A stretch of DNA of 64,000 bases from Rhyacophila brunnea (GCA_022495005.1 JAGYXB010001022.1:744001-808000), one strand, 5' to 3'. Positions 11,106 through 22,612 are shown, counted from the stretch's first letter. Notes: generated by a model from the sequence alone, not told the origin. Numbers and translations: made by a program.

Positions 11106-11960
11106 CCTTTTAAACCCACCCACAAGAACCAAATAATTTTCAAGGCGAATGGGAAATTGAATTTTTCTTCGTGATGGTGGTGTTTAATTTTCCGCAGCCA
11201 AATATCAGTAAGTACCTACGTTTGTTCTAAAGTTGAAAAATGAAGATGAATGATGTATGAATTGGGGTGTATGGCAAATATGGTTCTACGTCAATAATCT
11301 ATCCGGCTCATTTCGCTAGTGAACCATTGAACCATTTTTGTTTGAGAACAGAATAGAAATATTCTTACGGCTACACAAAACGTATGTCCACGTATCGAAA
11401 TGCCCTAACTAGGTACTAACCACCTATCTACCTACACAACTGTTTTTATTTGTTTACTCGCCTGACATCTTTATATTACTAGTGGCTCAAAAATTTTAAT
11501 TAAACGCTATATCAGCAGAGGCATTACAAAAAAATAGACGAGAGGTAGAATACGGTAACACGCGTAAAACCTGTGCTCAGTGGGGTGAATATGAACACGT
11601 TTTGTGTTTAGGGCTCATTACTGCAGTCGAGTGACTTGAACCATTAAATCACTCGACTTGTTCTCTTTATGTACCATTTCGTATTTTTTTATCCAGCATT
11701 GGGCAATTAAATTGCGTATTATAAATGCGTGACAACGTCGCTGGATCTTTACTTGTGTAACGCGGTCCAGTCAATATCAATGTCCATTTCAATAGTAACG
11801 AGAGTGCATGTGTCAGCAACTTGAATCAAAATGTTATGTGAAGGTTACTAATTCGCATGCAATTTTTAAAATCATATCTGCCCCAACGGAACAGATTAAT
11901 AATATGATTTTCGATTCCCCGCCTCCACCCATGGATATGCAGGGCCGCCTTCCAGGCCTG

Positions 11961-12232
11961 CGATTTCCTAACTATCGACTCGTGTGTCACCAGACGACAT
12001 GACGTAATTGTGACGTAAGCCAATACACGCTCGAGACAAGCTGCCCAACACACACTGCTCACCATAGATATTATTATGATGAAACACCTATTTGTGTATG
12101 GGGACAATGAATAACGCCACTATTTGACTAGCGTTATTTTCTGGAATGCTATTATCACTCCGGTAGTACGTCACAATGATGTCATATGACGTCATGTCGA
12201 CCGGGCGACTGGGACTCGCAAGTTCTAACATA
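11961..12232. repeat. CRE-rich dispersed element, copy A
   Basis: This 272-bp stretch matches 13559-13829 end to end in reverse complement, from 'cgatttcctaactatcgact' to 'cgcaagttctaacata'. It contains several ATGACGTCA or TGACGTAA-like motifs near both ends. A more diverged, TA-flanked relative lies at 56967-57236. It is probably a non-autonomous DNA element; its own target duplication was not resolved. Confidence 0.7.
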
Positions 12233-12419
12233 ACAGGCCGCTTAAAACGTGTCTGAAAGAAAAGATTTTAAGCGCGGCTTCGTATCGGAATAGCACAGGA
12301 CTGACGTAACAACCAAATCTGAAAAAGTCATTGCCATTTCCCAAGGTTTTGAAGCAGTGTACTTTATGACGGTCGGTCCATAAAACTAGAGTAGGTATAA
12401 CAAAGTTATACCGAGCTAT

Positions 12420-13340
12420 TTAATGTTATTACATAGTACTTTGTCTATTATTTCTATACATACTTTTTCTACAGCATCTATGGACCGCACACCACTGTTG
12501 TTGACGTATTGTCATTTATATATAAAAAAAAGTATTTTCCAAATCTCGATTAAGTATTCTTTCGAGATGTTTAGGTTTTACAACAGACTATCAATCGGTT
12601 ATCTTATTACGTAGTACTTTGTCCAATATTTCTGGGCATGCTCTGCATTTACAGCAGTGGTTCTCACGTGAAATTTAACTGTGGCCGCACAATTGACATT
12701 GACAGTTCTATGGAAATGTCTGGTGGTCGCACCAAATTTCACTTTTGTTGTGATTGAAAAAATTAAAGCTAAAAAATGGATCAATTTATTTATAGACATG
12801 TCCATTTAATAAAAGACATTTGAAGATTTTAGTAAATATCTTATTTAAAAATAATTCAAATGAAAATTCCTCAATACTCCTTTTTCTAATGCAAGCCGCA
12901 TGGATGCTTCTAAGTTTACATCTGTCAACTGGCTTCGATTGTTTTTTATAATTTTATAAACACATTTTTGAAATATTATTCTGTAATGCGCTAGTGGCTG
13001 CAGCAAAATCATCTGGTGGCCGCACATGGGAACCATTGATCTACAGCATCTATGGACTGCACGCCATTGGTGTTGACGTGTTGTCGTTATAATTCTTTTT
13101 TTTTTTTTTAATTTTTGAGTATTCTTTCAAAACGTTTTGGTGTTATAACAGGATGGCTACCAAACGATTATGTTATTATTAAGTAGTAATTTGTTCATTG
13201 TTTTCGGGCATGCTCTGCATTTACAGCATCTATGGATCACATGCTACTAGTGTTAATGTTTTGTCAATATAGAAAAGGCTATTTTCCAAATCTCAAGTAT
13301 TCTTTCAAAATATTTAAGTTTTACACAAGCAAGCCCTCCG
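12420..13340. repeat. tandem repeat, ~190-bp unit, split by an insertion
   Basis: Blocks such as 'gtagtactttgtccaatatt', 'gcatgctctgcatttacagc', 'acagcatctatgga', 'gtgttgacgt' and 'agtattctttcaaaa' recur at about 12425, 12609, 13039 and 13186. After removing the 384-bp insertion at 12655-13038 they form roughly four diverged head-to-tail units. No coding role is evident. Confidence 0.65.
12655..13038 (-). mobile_element. hAT fragment inserted in a tandem repeat
   Basis: The ends CAGTGGTTCTCACG and CATGGGAACCATTG are inverted repeats (about 11 of 14). Flanks ATTTACAG (12647-12654) and ATCTACAG (13039-13046) match 7 of 8, a hAT-type target duplication. On the - strand the frame around 12990-12860 contains NNRSQLTDVNLEASMRLALE. 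This resembles the segment near the C-terminus of hAT transposases (typically K-Y-R-S-x-L-T-D-x-x-L ... L-R-L-A). It is a remnant with no catalytic domain. Confidence 0.8.
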
Positions 13341-13390
13341 ACTGAGCCGATTTTAGTGAGTAATGTTTTACAAGTGCATAGCCAACACGC

Positions 13391-13473
13391 CAGTGTTGCC
13401 ATCATATAATTTATAAAAACATCGCTTGTAAAATTATAACATTGGAATAAATATTCGATATCTGGCAACACTA
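13391..13473. mobile_element. possible 83-bp hAT-like mini-element
   Basis: The left end CAGTGTTGCCA equals the family terminus seen at 2022 and 37851. The right end TGGCAACACTA is its near inverse. Flanks CAACACGC and CGACACGA match 6 of 8. The very short length makes chance or internal deletion plausible. Confidence 0.45.
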
Positions 13474-13558
13474 CGACACGAACACTGTCACACATATTTT
13501 CGAATAACTCAGGAAAGGGTCGCGGAGGAAGCGTGAAGGGGGCGAGGCCAGGAGCCCT

Positions 13559-13829
13559 ATGTTAGAACTTGCGAGTGCAAGCTTCCCGGTCGACATGACG
13601 TCATATGACATCATTGTGACGTACTACCGGAGTGATAATAGCACTCGAGAAAATCACGCTACTCAGACAGCGGCGCTATTCATTGTCATCATACACATAT
13701 AGGTGTTTCATCGTAATAATTATCTACGGTGAGCACTGCGCGCGGGCGGCTTGCCTCGAGCGTGGATTGGCTGACGTCACAATTACGTCATGTCGTCTGG
13801 TGCCACACGAGTCGATAGTTAGGAAATCG
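13559..13829. repeat. CRE-rich dispersed element, copy B (inverted)
   Basis: This is the reverse-complement partner of 11961-12232, about 1.3 kb away. Both copies keep the motif series GTCGACATGACGTCATATGA ... TTACGTCATGTCGTCTGGTG. Together with copy A it forms an inverted pair around the tandem-repeat region. Confidence 0.7.
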
Positions 13830-14339
13830 GGGCCCAGTGCGTCAAAAAGTCATGTTTTGAAGGACAAACACATGCAATAGCTCTATCTATATTTTTCTAT
13901 AATCTAAGACAACAAGCTATCAGACGATTAATAAAAAAACTGATATTAGAGATTGTTAATGAGGGCGACATGAATGTTGTACCTACTTGTACGCGTTTTG
14001 TACCTATGTATCTACTTGGTTTCTTCCTTCACGCAAGCTGTCTGTTGGGTAAGGTTACTTCCGCCGCATAGCGCCACGCGAACCGGAGATGAGTCGTCAA
14101 TCGAATGGGTTGGTCGGAAGCTTTGATTAATTACAGGTGGACACGAGCCAACTGTAGGTAAGAATTCGTACGCCGAGCTCGAATGGTATTATGTGCACTG
14201 GTGTGACAACCATACACTATGTGTGTATAGCAGTCGTTCCCAACCAGTTCGCGTCTTGCCAAACCCTACTTGCGGTTCTGAATTCTGATAACTCTACTTA
14301 AGAACATACGGGTTCTTTCCTTATGATAATGACAATAAA

Positions 14340-14830
14340 ATGAATTTCCCGACTCGTTTTCTTCTGGGTATGCTATCAATGCAATCCCTGTCTACCAGAA
14401 GAGTGATTGTTCTTTTAAAGCATTTCTTTTTACTTCTTCGTGGGCTCATTTACAATCCGTATATACTGGCAAATATTAATTTTCATGTTCCCACCAATAT
14501 CACTCGTAGCTCCACGGTCTTCAAGATACCTCGTCGCAGGACAGATGTTATGTTTCATGATGCTGTGTATCGTGCAATTAGCTTATTTGATGGCACCATA
14601 AAGGTTGATTTGTATTTTATTAACTATATAATGTTTGTGGACGTATTAAATAGGCTAAATTTATAATTGTATAAATTATCATATTTCAGTAATATTTACA
14701 CATGCTGTCTTTTTATTGTTATTTGTAATTAAGATATTTTTATACATTTGTATTTATTAAGTATTATGGCGCATTGGCCAATAGCTGTAATGCCGTAATA
14801 CTCTTTTTATAAATAAATAAATAAATAAGC
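14340..14830 (+). mobile_element. LINE 3' end (jockey/CR1-like C-terminus and tail)
   Basis: The frame 14340-14666 reads 'SLSTRRVIVLLKHFFLLLRG' then NPYILANINFHVPTNITRSS and FKIPRRRTDVMFHDAVYRAI. This is the typical C-terminal pattern of jockey/CR1-type LINE reverse transcriptases (L-x-x-R-R ... F-L-Y-K-L-L-N-G ... V-P ... R). A 3' untranslated stretch follows, ending in (TAAA)n near 14810-14826, a common LINE tail. A related 3' tail lies near 31085-31220. Confidence 0.65.
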
Positions 14831-14898
14831 AAGCTTTCGGACTTTTGGTGTGTATGGGCGATGTTATAATACGGTCTCCAAAAGCTACATCAATGTAA

Positions 14899-15296
14899 AG
14901 CGTCGATGACATTGAGCTACTTTACAAGCTGCAAGCCGACGAATTTACAATCTGCTTGTAAACTCGTCCAGTATCATCATCGAACTAGCTAACATGCAGA
15001 TTATAAACAATCAACCGAGAAAAGTTGAAAGCCGGGCTACTTTACTCGCTACTCGCTGGCGTGTGGGCCGATCGTCGTCTGCGCAGTAGAGCGATAGTGG
15101 CGAACCTACCGGTAAAAAACGAACTACTCAATACGTCCTGTCAAATAGTACAAAAAATGACGGTTTCAACTAGCTAGCTTGTTGGCTTCTGAGCGAGTGG
15201 AAACTTTTGTGTGTCATCACAATCGCACTAGCTGACTCGCCCGCTTTTAATCTCACCGACTAGCAGCGTGTAAAGTAGCTCAATGTCATCGACGCT
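14899..15296. mobile_element. 398-bp element with TAA target duplication (Harbinger-like)
   Basis: The termini AGCGTCGATGACATTGAGCT (continuing ACTTTACA) are perfect inverted repeats of at least 28 bp. TAA flanks both sides (14896-14898 and 15297-15299). A 3-bp TWA duplication is typical of PIF/Harbinger elements. The interior has further inverted motifs but no transposase. Confidence 0.75.
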
Positions 15297-15414
15297 TAAG
15301 CACGAAAATTGCCTTTGCCATGCTTTCTGATAAGTAGGGTTTGCAAAACGCAACGGGTCCGGGTCCGCGAAAATTCGCAAATATTATACTTTAAACCTGA
15401 GAGAAATTGAGTTG

Positions 15415-15704
15415 TCACTGCGGTGGCGAAGGGTGGAGGTAGGCTGTTAAGATCCACCATAAATTACTGTGAACACTAAACTTTATAAGTCAATTTGTTT
15501 TCATTGAAATAAAACTACAATTTACAGACAGTGTTGGTTTGTTTTTAAAATTCAATTAAACCCTACGAAAATCAAGCCATAATAGATAATAGTCAAAAAA
15601 TACTCGTCTATCTATGAAATATCTAAAATTGTACAATTAAATCATACATAACTTTGGATATTTTATAGATAGAATAATATTTTTTATCTATTATAGTTTA
15701 AACA
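15415..15704. repeat. left part of GTGGCGAAGGGTGGAGG element
   Basis: It begins gcggtggcgaagggtgg and follows the same sequence as the element at 17804-18608 (ggtaggctgttaagatcc, aatagtgcacactaaacttt-like, gactacaatttacag). Its right half is missing where the element at 15713-16085 begins. Confidence 0.7.
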
Positions 15705-15712
15705 TATCGATA

Positions 15713-16085
15713 CACCAGTTCAATAGGGGAACAACTCATAAAACCTTGTTCCGAGATAATGGCGTTTGAATTTTTTGCAGTAGGTAATTATTATTTTAAT
15801 TTTAAAGCCTTGATTTCGATGAAAGTGTATATTTTTTGTATTTGATTTAGTGGAATTCATCAATGCACAATGAAATTGTACATTTTAATAACGAATTAAC
15901 AAATAAATTTGATTATATAATGGAATTACTGATTAATCTTAGAAATGATTATTCGATTTTATGACACATTGAAGAAATTTTTAATTATTTTTTTGCTGAA
16001 TTATAAAGAGAAGACCTTTCTATATCAAATGGCATTCTTAACTCAAAACCTTTAAATTTTGAGTTGTTCCCCTATTGGACTGGTG
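15713..16085. mobile_element. 373-bp inverted-repeat element flanked by TATCGATA
   Basis: The termini CACCAGTTCAATAGGGGAAC and its inverse (GTTCCCCTATTGGACTGGTG) continue through AACTCA and match with one difference. TATCGATA flanks both ends. Because that 8-mer is palindromic it may be either a duplication or part of the inverted repeats. The interior is non-coding. Confidence 0.75.
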
Positions 16086-16094
16086 TATCGATAT

Positions 16095-16335
16095 ATAATT
16101 TAGAAAAAACACTTTCTGAGAGAATATATTATAACCAATAGAAAAAATCTTTTTTTTGAACAAAAGTAAGCCAACCCGACGGGGAATCGAACTCCGTATC
16201 TCCCAGGTTTACGCCCTGATCCGTGCATTACCACTATGCTACGAGGTGACACACTAATTGCGACAAATTTTAACTATTGGTCAATTTTAATACCTACTCA
16301 TCAGTGCTCTTCCAAATCAAGCTACTTTGGCAATC
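16095..16335 (-). repeat. tRNA-related repeat (tRNA-like core 16170-16250)
   Basis: Reading - strand from 16250, the acceptor is GTCACCT/GGTTGGC (6 of 7 pairs). The A-box-like segment is TAGCATAGTGGTAATGC and the anticodon stem is TCAGG/CCTGG around GCGTAAA. The T-loop segment is GTTCGATTCC. The triplet in the anticodon position would be GUA (Tyr), but U33 is C. It shares the AT-rich tail (ataaccaatagaaaaaatct) with the 9.3-kb foldback, so it is a repeat-family member, not a likely tRNA gene. A second isolated B-box-like GGTTCGATTCCGCG lies at about 16509. Confidence 0.55.
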
Positions 16336-16840
16336 GATTTTTGTTTCTTAAATTAGTGTAGGTAACTATTTACTTATTACTTTGATTACTAACCGACGTC
16401 GTAGAATTTCAAAAAATATTGGAGAAATTCCACAATTTGCTTCAGGGCAGCACATTTTAAGGAAGGATTGCGAATACAAATTTCTAGAATAGCTTCCGTA
16501 AAGCTGACGGGTTCGATTCCGCGACTGGCCAACATAAATATAATACAATACTTTTTTCAATGTGTGATCCAGTGTTAGGACTCAAATGTGTTGGACGAAA
16601 GGCTAACAAACATTCATTGTAAAAAGGTCTGTTAACATAACATTCACTCTGCGGAAGGAAGTCCATAATAATATTGCTCCGCTTAGCGTAGTAAATTCTA
16701 TTTTTGACTTTACTGATTATTACAGATTAACGTCGATAATATTATTATGTAAGTTATAATTATTAACGTATAATTTGTAACAAGAGATCGGTTTCATTTT
16801 TCGGGACTTTTTCGAATACATATCAACAAACATTGAAGCT

Positions 16841-16981
16841 GGGCCACACCGAAAACAAGTCGCGCGACAACTCGTTAAATTTTACGATAAGCATGATAAT
16901 TATCGTAAAATTTCTTAAGCAATTATGATAATTATCGTAAAATTTAACGAGTTTTCGCGCGACTTGTTGGCGGTGTGGCCC
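16841..16981. repeat. 141-bp foldback
   Basis: The ends GGGCCACACCG and CGGTGTGGCCC are perfect inverted repeats. They continue inward through AACAAGTCGCGCGA, CTCGTTAAATTTTACGATAA and TGATAATTATCGTAAAATTT, so nearly the whole unit is palindromic. It is a small MITE-like or hairpin element with no clear target duplication. Confidence 0.75.
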
Positions 16982-17803
16982 CACTTTTACATCTATATTC
17001 TACCTATACCTACAACAGTACTTATAAACTTTTCTGTTGACGTATATCGTATAGGTATAACTTCAAAAGATATTATTACACACAAAACTCAACGAAGATC
17101 CACCCAAATCCAAAGAATCCACACTTTTTATTTCACTCCTGTAATTTTGGTCAATTTTAATGAGCATTTAATTCGTAATTTGCGCAAATTAGGAAGGATT
17201 AAAAAATATTGAAAACTGCCGTAAGCGAAATAAAAATTAAATAGATTCCCAATAAATTGCATCATACTGACGTGCTCTCTCGTGAGTCACACGCTTTGTT
17301 GTTTTTCGCAGTTTTTATTGAAAAACACTCTATCAATGTCACGGCTGTATTGTGTTGAAATGATATTTACCTCGTGATGATACAATATTCGAGATGTGAC
17401 ATCACGATCACGCCGTGCTCGCGAAACTTCGTCGAATCTTGATTGTTCATTTATTAATCACGTCGGTTGTCGACTTGGCAAATTTGTATTTATGAACAGA
17501 GTGGGGTGTTAGCAACCCTTTATTATTAAATTTGTCCACATGGGGTGTTTGTAGTACTGATTATGTTGTTGTTTCGCTCTGATCTGATCCCACTTCGGTA
17601 GTTAACTTCAGGAAGTGGCGTCGCATCGAAATACCCAACAAAGTTAATATTATACGCAATGTATTCACACAGTCGTCTTCTACCGAAGGTTACCAGTTAA
17701 CTGACAGTACACCCCCTATCCTGGAACAGTCGTACCAGATCCCCAACGCCCTGGACATTGAGATTGCGTAGCCAAGATAACCTACGCTACTATTGCACTC
17801 TAC
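16982..17803. other. unannotated AT-rich stretch
   Basis: Short open frames without family resemblance. No delimited element was found. Confidence 0.4.
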
Positions 17804-18608
17804 CAGTGGCGAAGGGTGGAGGTAGGCTGTTAAGATCCGCCATAAATAGTGCACACTAAACTTTATCAGTCGTACGTATGTGTTTTCATTGAAATAAGAC
17901 TACAATTTACAGTTGGTGTTGGTTTTGTTTTAAAATTCAATTGAACCATACGGAAACCAAGCCATAATAATAGAAAAAAATATAATTATTTTTGTGTCTT
18001 TCTGTATCGATGGCGAAGGATAGAGGTAGGCTGTTAAGATCCGATATAAATAGTGCACACTAAACTTTGTCACTTTGTCTGTCATAGGTACATATTTATT
18101 TTCATTGAACTAAGACTACAATTATTTGCAGATAGTGTTGTTTAGTTTTTAAAATTCAATTGATCCCTACGTAAATCAAGCCATGATTGACAATGTCAAA
18201 GAATATTCATCTATCTATAAAATTATGCTATAAAATCATACATAACTTTGGATGTTTTATAGTTAGAATAATATTTGTATGTACTTCTCATAGTTTGGTT
18301 TAGGTGGGGCTAATGAATTTAAATAAATGAACCAGCAATATGACGTGTCCTAATACCTATGTATTCTTAATCCAACTAAATCAAATAAGTATGAATTAAA
18401 AGTGTGCACAATTTTGTCGGATCGTCCAAAGTATACCAATACTATTATGGTTTGGTTGAGGCAGGGTTTCATTGATTTTTTAAAACTAACCAACACCATC
18501 TGTAAATTGTAGCCTTAGTTCAATAAAAACAAATACGTATGACTAACAAAGGTTAATGTGCGCTATTTATGGCGTGTCTTAACCGCCTACCTCCACCCTT
18601 CGTTACTG
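17804..18608. mobile_element. 805-bp CAGTGGCGAAGG-ended element
   Basis: The left end CAGTGGCGAAGGGTGGAGGT has its inverse at the right end (CTACCTCCACCCTTCGTTACTG). Flanks CACTCTAC (17796-17803) and CCCTCTAC (18609-18616) match 7 of 8, fitting hAT-type insertion. A second internal copy of the left end starts near 18008, so the element carries a partial internal duplication or a nested copy. Related copies lie at 15415 and 21150. Confidence 0.75.
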
Positions 18609-18616
18609 CCCTCTAC

Positions 18617-18990
18617 CCGCCCTTGCATTATAAATTGGAGTAATCAGTAAATCATACTTCTGATTGCAGAAAATATGGCCGAAGTATGCAGCTTTTCTGC
18701 GCTTGATAGTACTTCTGTACTCTTCTGTGATGTCTTTCTTGTTGGTTCGTTTTAAAACCTTCTGATTGGTAATGTGATCAGCCCATGATATCGTCATGGT
18801 ACACGGATACAGCAGTTCATTCCAAGGCATCTGATCACCCTCCACCGATTGCCCACAGCTGTCTCGATTGCGGAAGAGATGTTTCATTTTTTTTCAAAAG
18901 TGCCATCTCAACCCTGACCATTTCATGGTAAGGGCTCCAGTCTTCATGCAGACGGCAACCAAGATATTTTACATGCTCCACCATTTTTTA
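18617..18990 (-). pseudogene. LINE reverse-transcriptase C-terminal remnant
   Basis: On the - strand the frame reads VEHVKYLGCRLHEDWSPYHE, then MKHLFRNRDS, LYPCTMTISWADHITNQKVL and TIKRRKAAYFGHIFCNQKYD. These match the conserved post-RT region of insect LINEs (F-x-Y-L-G ... L-Y-G-x-E ... I-x-W-x-D-x-V-T-N ... I-K-x-R-K-L-x-Y-x-G-H-I-x-R). The segment is incomplete and has no catalytic domain. It directly abuts the 17804 element. Confidence 0.75.
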
Positions 18991-19229
18991 TATGAATGTG
19001 CAGGTGGACAACACCGACTTTCTGTTTAGTGACAACACTGACAACCATAAAAAGGGTTTTTTTTCATTCACACTACGTCCGTATGTCTTACTTACGGTGC
19101 TTCAGACAGTAAATATTGATTGGAAGTCATCGGCATTAACCGCCAGTAGGTTTTGTCGGCGAATGAAGATTAGGTATATTTTATCCATCAACACTTACTA
19201 CATATCTAATTACAGGTGGGGGGCTAGAA

Positions 19230-19894
19230 CAGGATTGGCGAACCTTTTTACGTACTCGTACCAAAATTTCCCAAATATAATTTTTCAAGTGTCTGACGTG
19301 CCGAGCATTTTTTCATGGGGAAAAAATAGTTTTTGAGAATTCTATAGGTATAATAAATGATGATGTTCTAGATACCACTGACAGAACATAGCATAAATAT
19401 AGCTTTACCGCGTTTATCAATAATTACGCTATACATTTCGGACACCAATAAATTTTGAAAACTGTCTGCCAAAATTACTACTACTAGCCCCACCACGTTT
19501 TTGTCTCATATTTGGTGCAGCCATTTTTTTTTTGGTAGAAATGAAATTATCTGTTAATGTATAGATTAGTTTTGTTGTTTGCTTACAAATTGACACCTGA
19601 ATTGCTCCGATCAGATGAGGCATTTTCTCGCTACAGTGGTCTTAAGCATTGTAAATCGATCAAAATTAGAGGTTCGCGGCGCGGCATTCCCCGCCGCCTG
19701 ATAAGGTTAGTGTGATAATAATTTATGTGACTCGTAAAGCGTAAGGAACGACCTATGCAATTATATAATATTTACATTAGACGTAATGCTTATTCTTGAA
19801 GAGTATTTGCGTGCTATTTTTTTATACAGTGCGATCTGTCATTTATTATTATTATATTTCTCTTCAAACGCGTGCCATAGGTTTGCCACCACTG
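19230..19894. mobile_element. 665-bp hAT-like element
   Basis: The left end CAGGATTGGCGAACC and right end GGTTTGCCACCACTG are inverted repeats (11 of 15). Flanks GGCTAGAA and AGCTAGGA match 6 of 8 with TA in the centre. The subterminal segment 'tgacgtgccgag' and the 'gcgtgccata' near the right end are typical of this widespread hAT group. No transposase is recognisable. Confidence 0.7.
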
Positions 19895-20265
19895 AGCTAG
19901 GAATGGTTACACATTCCTCCTAGCCTACAAAACGACCAAATGGCCGGGATACATTTTAAAGATACTAAATCAACCGGGTACTTACTGAATTAACAAATCA
20001 AGCAAAGATATCCTCATAAAGTATGTTACCAATGACATTTTGCTGTTAAAAAAATAAACATGCTAAATATCGATCAGTGTTACTTTTTAGACCATTACCA
20101 TTTCGCACATTGCGTACATTTAAGAATCGACAAAATGTTACCACCTTAAATTTTTAAATTTAATGACAGTAATGAGTACAGCCTGGCTCAGTTGTGTAGT
20201 TGCGACCTTTATTGTGCTTTATCTCACCCCATACAATGTTCCTACTGCTTCCCGTCGCTTCGACC

Positions 20266-20567
20266 CAGGGAACTCAGAAATAATGGGAACTGAAATAGTA
20301 CACTGTAAAAAACTGTAACCGTCTCGAGTAAGGAAGAATCCGGATTAAACTTACACACGTGTCAAGAATACGTTGTGCGTCTAATACTGAAAATTGCTCT
20401 CGGTTTATGCATTTACGCTCATTTAATGTTGGTATATTACACACACTATTGCACGTGCATAATGCGTGCTTCATTTTCGTAGGACACTCACACATTCAAA
20501 AACCCTGCTTCAACGTGCGGCGTATTGAATATAGCCAATCGGTATTCTATTTATTATCTGTTCTGTG
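20266..20567 (-). repeat. dispersed repeat with conserved short frame, copy 1
   Basis: This is the inverse of 33465-33771, alignable over about 300 bp. On the - strand both copies keep an open frame of over 70 codons starting MCECPTKMKHALCTCNSVCN with several conserved Cys. I know no family for this peptide, and the frame may be chance conservation between young copies. A third, shorter, diverged copy of one end lies at about 32600-32690. Confidence 0.6.
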
Positions 20568-21149
20568 CTTCGACCGCTTACTAATCTAGTCCTGCATACT
20601 TACTTTCCTCCCAAATACTCACTGCTGCGATCTGTGCCGTGAATACCTGACCTGCAACTGTGACCTGTAGTAACCAAAAGTGGCTATGTCTGCGGTAGGC
20701 CTAAATCCATCCAAAATTGGCATTCTGCACACGATCGAGTTGAATATTGTTATGTATCATTCTCATTGAAACTTATTTAATGTTGATTAATGACCTGGCC
20801 GAAGCTCCCCGTGTTGAATCAACTAGCTCTAATTAATTATGTTTTTTTTTTATAAATTTTATAATGGGCAATAATTAGTGGCAGAGTACTTTCGCAATAT
20901 GGGGACGGCGGTGCGTGACGTCGCCGCCCACCTAGCGAACCGCCATTCAAGACACGTAAGGCATTTTTCTCAACCTTTATTCTTTATTCAGTTTAATCCA
21001 CATTGACCAGGGGCATGGTTTCTTAAGCCCGTTAAACGTTTAATAGTTAAAGAAGTAGTTAAGTACCCACTCTTAGGAAAACTTACGTCTGAAAGATACT
21101 TTTGATTTAGGTACCGATGCAATTTCTTAATTATTTATCTGCTATCCCA

Positions 21150-21625
21150 AATAGTGCACACTAAACTTTGTCAGTCAAACGCATTAATTGTTTTTATTGA
21201 AATAAGACTACAATGTGTCAATAGTGTCTGTTAGTTTTTAAAATTCAATTAAACGCTGCCTAATCCAATCCCATAGTAGATAAATAGTCAACAAATATTC
21301 GTTTATCTATAAAATATCTAAAATTATGCCGTACCATACATAATTTTGGATATTTTGTAGATAGAAGAATATTTTTCATCTATTATTGTTTCGTTAGGCA
21401 GGGCTTATTGAATTTAAAAAAAAACTTCTGTAAACATCTTCTGTAATCTGTATTCTTAATTCAACGAAAACAAATAAGTATGACTGAAAAAATGTGCACT
21501 ATTTTTGTCGGATCGCCCATGGCATACCTATACTATTATGGTTTGGTTAGACGGGATTTAATTAAATTTTTAAAAACTATTTATGTCGAATTTTAACAGC
21601 CTTCGTCCACTCCTCGCCTCTGATA
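21150..21625. repeat. partial copy of GTGGCGAAGG family
   Basis: It aligns with the interior of 17804-18608 (aatagtgcacactaaacttt, gaaataagactacaat, tttttaaaattcaatt, atactattatggtttggtta). Both outer termini are degraded. Confidence 0.65.
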
Positions 21626-21632
21626 CCAGGCT

Positions 21633-22032
21633 GGGTCTAGGACGATTTGGCACCGGGACAACTGGACGCCACGGAATTCGAAAATAAATAGACGTTAAGT
21701 ACTTATAGGTACTTAAAAAATATATTATTATTTATATTTAAATGATTATATTATGATTTAATAGTTGGTGAGAATGTAAATATGCACACGTAAATAATGA
21801 TTTAATCGTGCATATGTTTATGTTCCAACGAAAAAAGAGTTTTCTATTTTATATAAAGCCTTAGGCATGGTAATTCTCAATCCGAAATAAAGAATACATT
21901 ATGTAAATAGTAAAATGAATTAAAACTACTAAGTAGTTGATAAAAACTGGTTAAAATACCTCGTCTACGTTCTGTATACGTGTCTACGACAGTGCGGCGT
22001 CCAATTGTCCGGAGTCCAGTCGACCCATTCCC
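21633..22032. mobile_element. 400-bp GGG-ended inverted-repeat element
   Basis: The left end GGGTCTAGGACGATTTGGCA and right end, inverse of GGGAATGGGTCGACTGGACT, form imperfect inverted repeats of about 35 bp. They converge on CCGG-ACAA-TGG-CGCC. It is a full-length sister of 45290-45639 (which has an 8-bp duplication) and of the eroded copy at 584-974. Its own duplication is not obvious. The superfamily is unresolved. Confidence 0.7.
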
Positions 22033-22245
22033 TACTGTAATTAACTCTTTCGGCCCTGTTATTAAAAAATTAAAACAATACGAAACAAAAATAATAGCCT
22101 AGTAAATAGGTATAATCAAAAATTTGTAACAAATGCAATCTCCGATATTTTGCAGTGACATTTTGTATAAGAAAGTATGGGGATTAGGAAAATATAACAC
22201 AACCTATTATAATATGAACCAATCAAATTAAACGTCAAGCTAGAC

Positions 22246-22604
22246 CAATGATACTCAACCTTTTTTTTCTTCGGGCCAAATACATATATTTGTAAAGTAA
22301 CGCGGGCCGCATCACTACTGGTGTGACGAAAAAAATCATGAAACCCCCCCTTTTTTACAAAACATTTTTGAGATTTTTAAAATTATGCGTGTTTTTTTTA
22401 ATTAATCGTGTGCAATAGCAACACTCTTATACCAGATCTGATGTGGACCATAATGACAATCCTCTTCTGGTGTCACTATCTGTGCGTCAAAATCGAAACG
22501 AATTTCAAGATATACGAAATTCCTTAAAACAAATGTGTTTCGGGCCGCACATAAAAGCTTAAAAGGCCGCATGTGGCCCGCGGGCCGCAGGTTGAGTATC
22601 GCTG
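22246..22604. mobile_element. 359-bp hAT element
   Basis: The ends CAATGATACTCAACC and GGTTGAGTATCGCTG are inverted repeats (13 of 15), with exact 8-bp flanks AGCTAGAC (22238-22245 and 22605-22612). The subterminal GGGCC-rich blocks (tcttcgggccaaata, ggcccgcgggccgca) are characteristic of a widespread animal hAT group. It is non-autonomous. Confidence 0.9.
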
Positions 22605-22612
22605 AGCTAGAC

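Noticed and set aside
14228..14280. hAT-like start (cagtcgttcccaaccagttcg)
   Set aside because: No matching inverted end or 8-bp duplication could be found downstream; a LINE fragment follows.
16170..16250. possible tRNA-Tyr (GTA) gene on the - strand
   Set aside because: U33 is replaced, one acceptor pair is broken and flanking sequence is shared with other repeats, so it is better seen as a SINE-like copy. No tRNA intron is seen.
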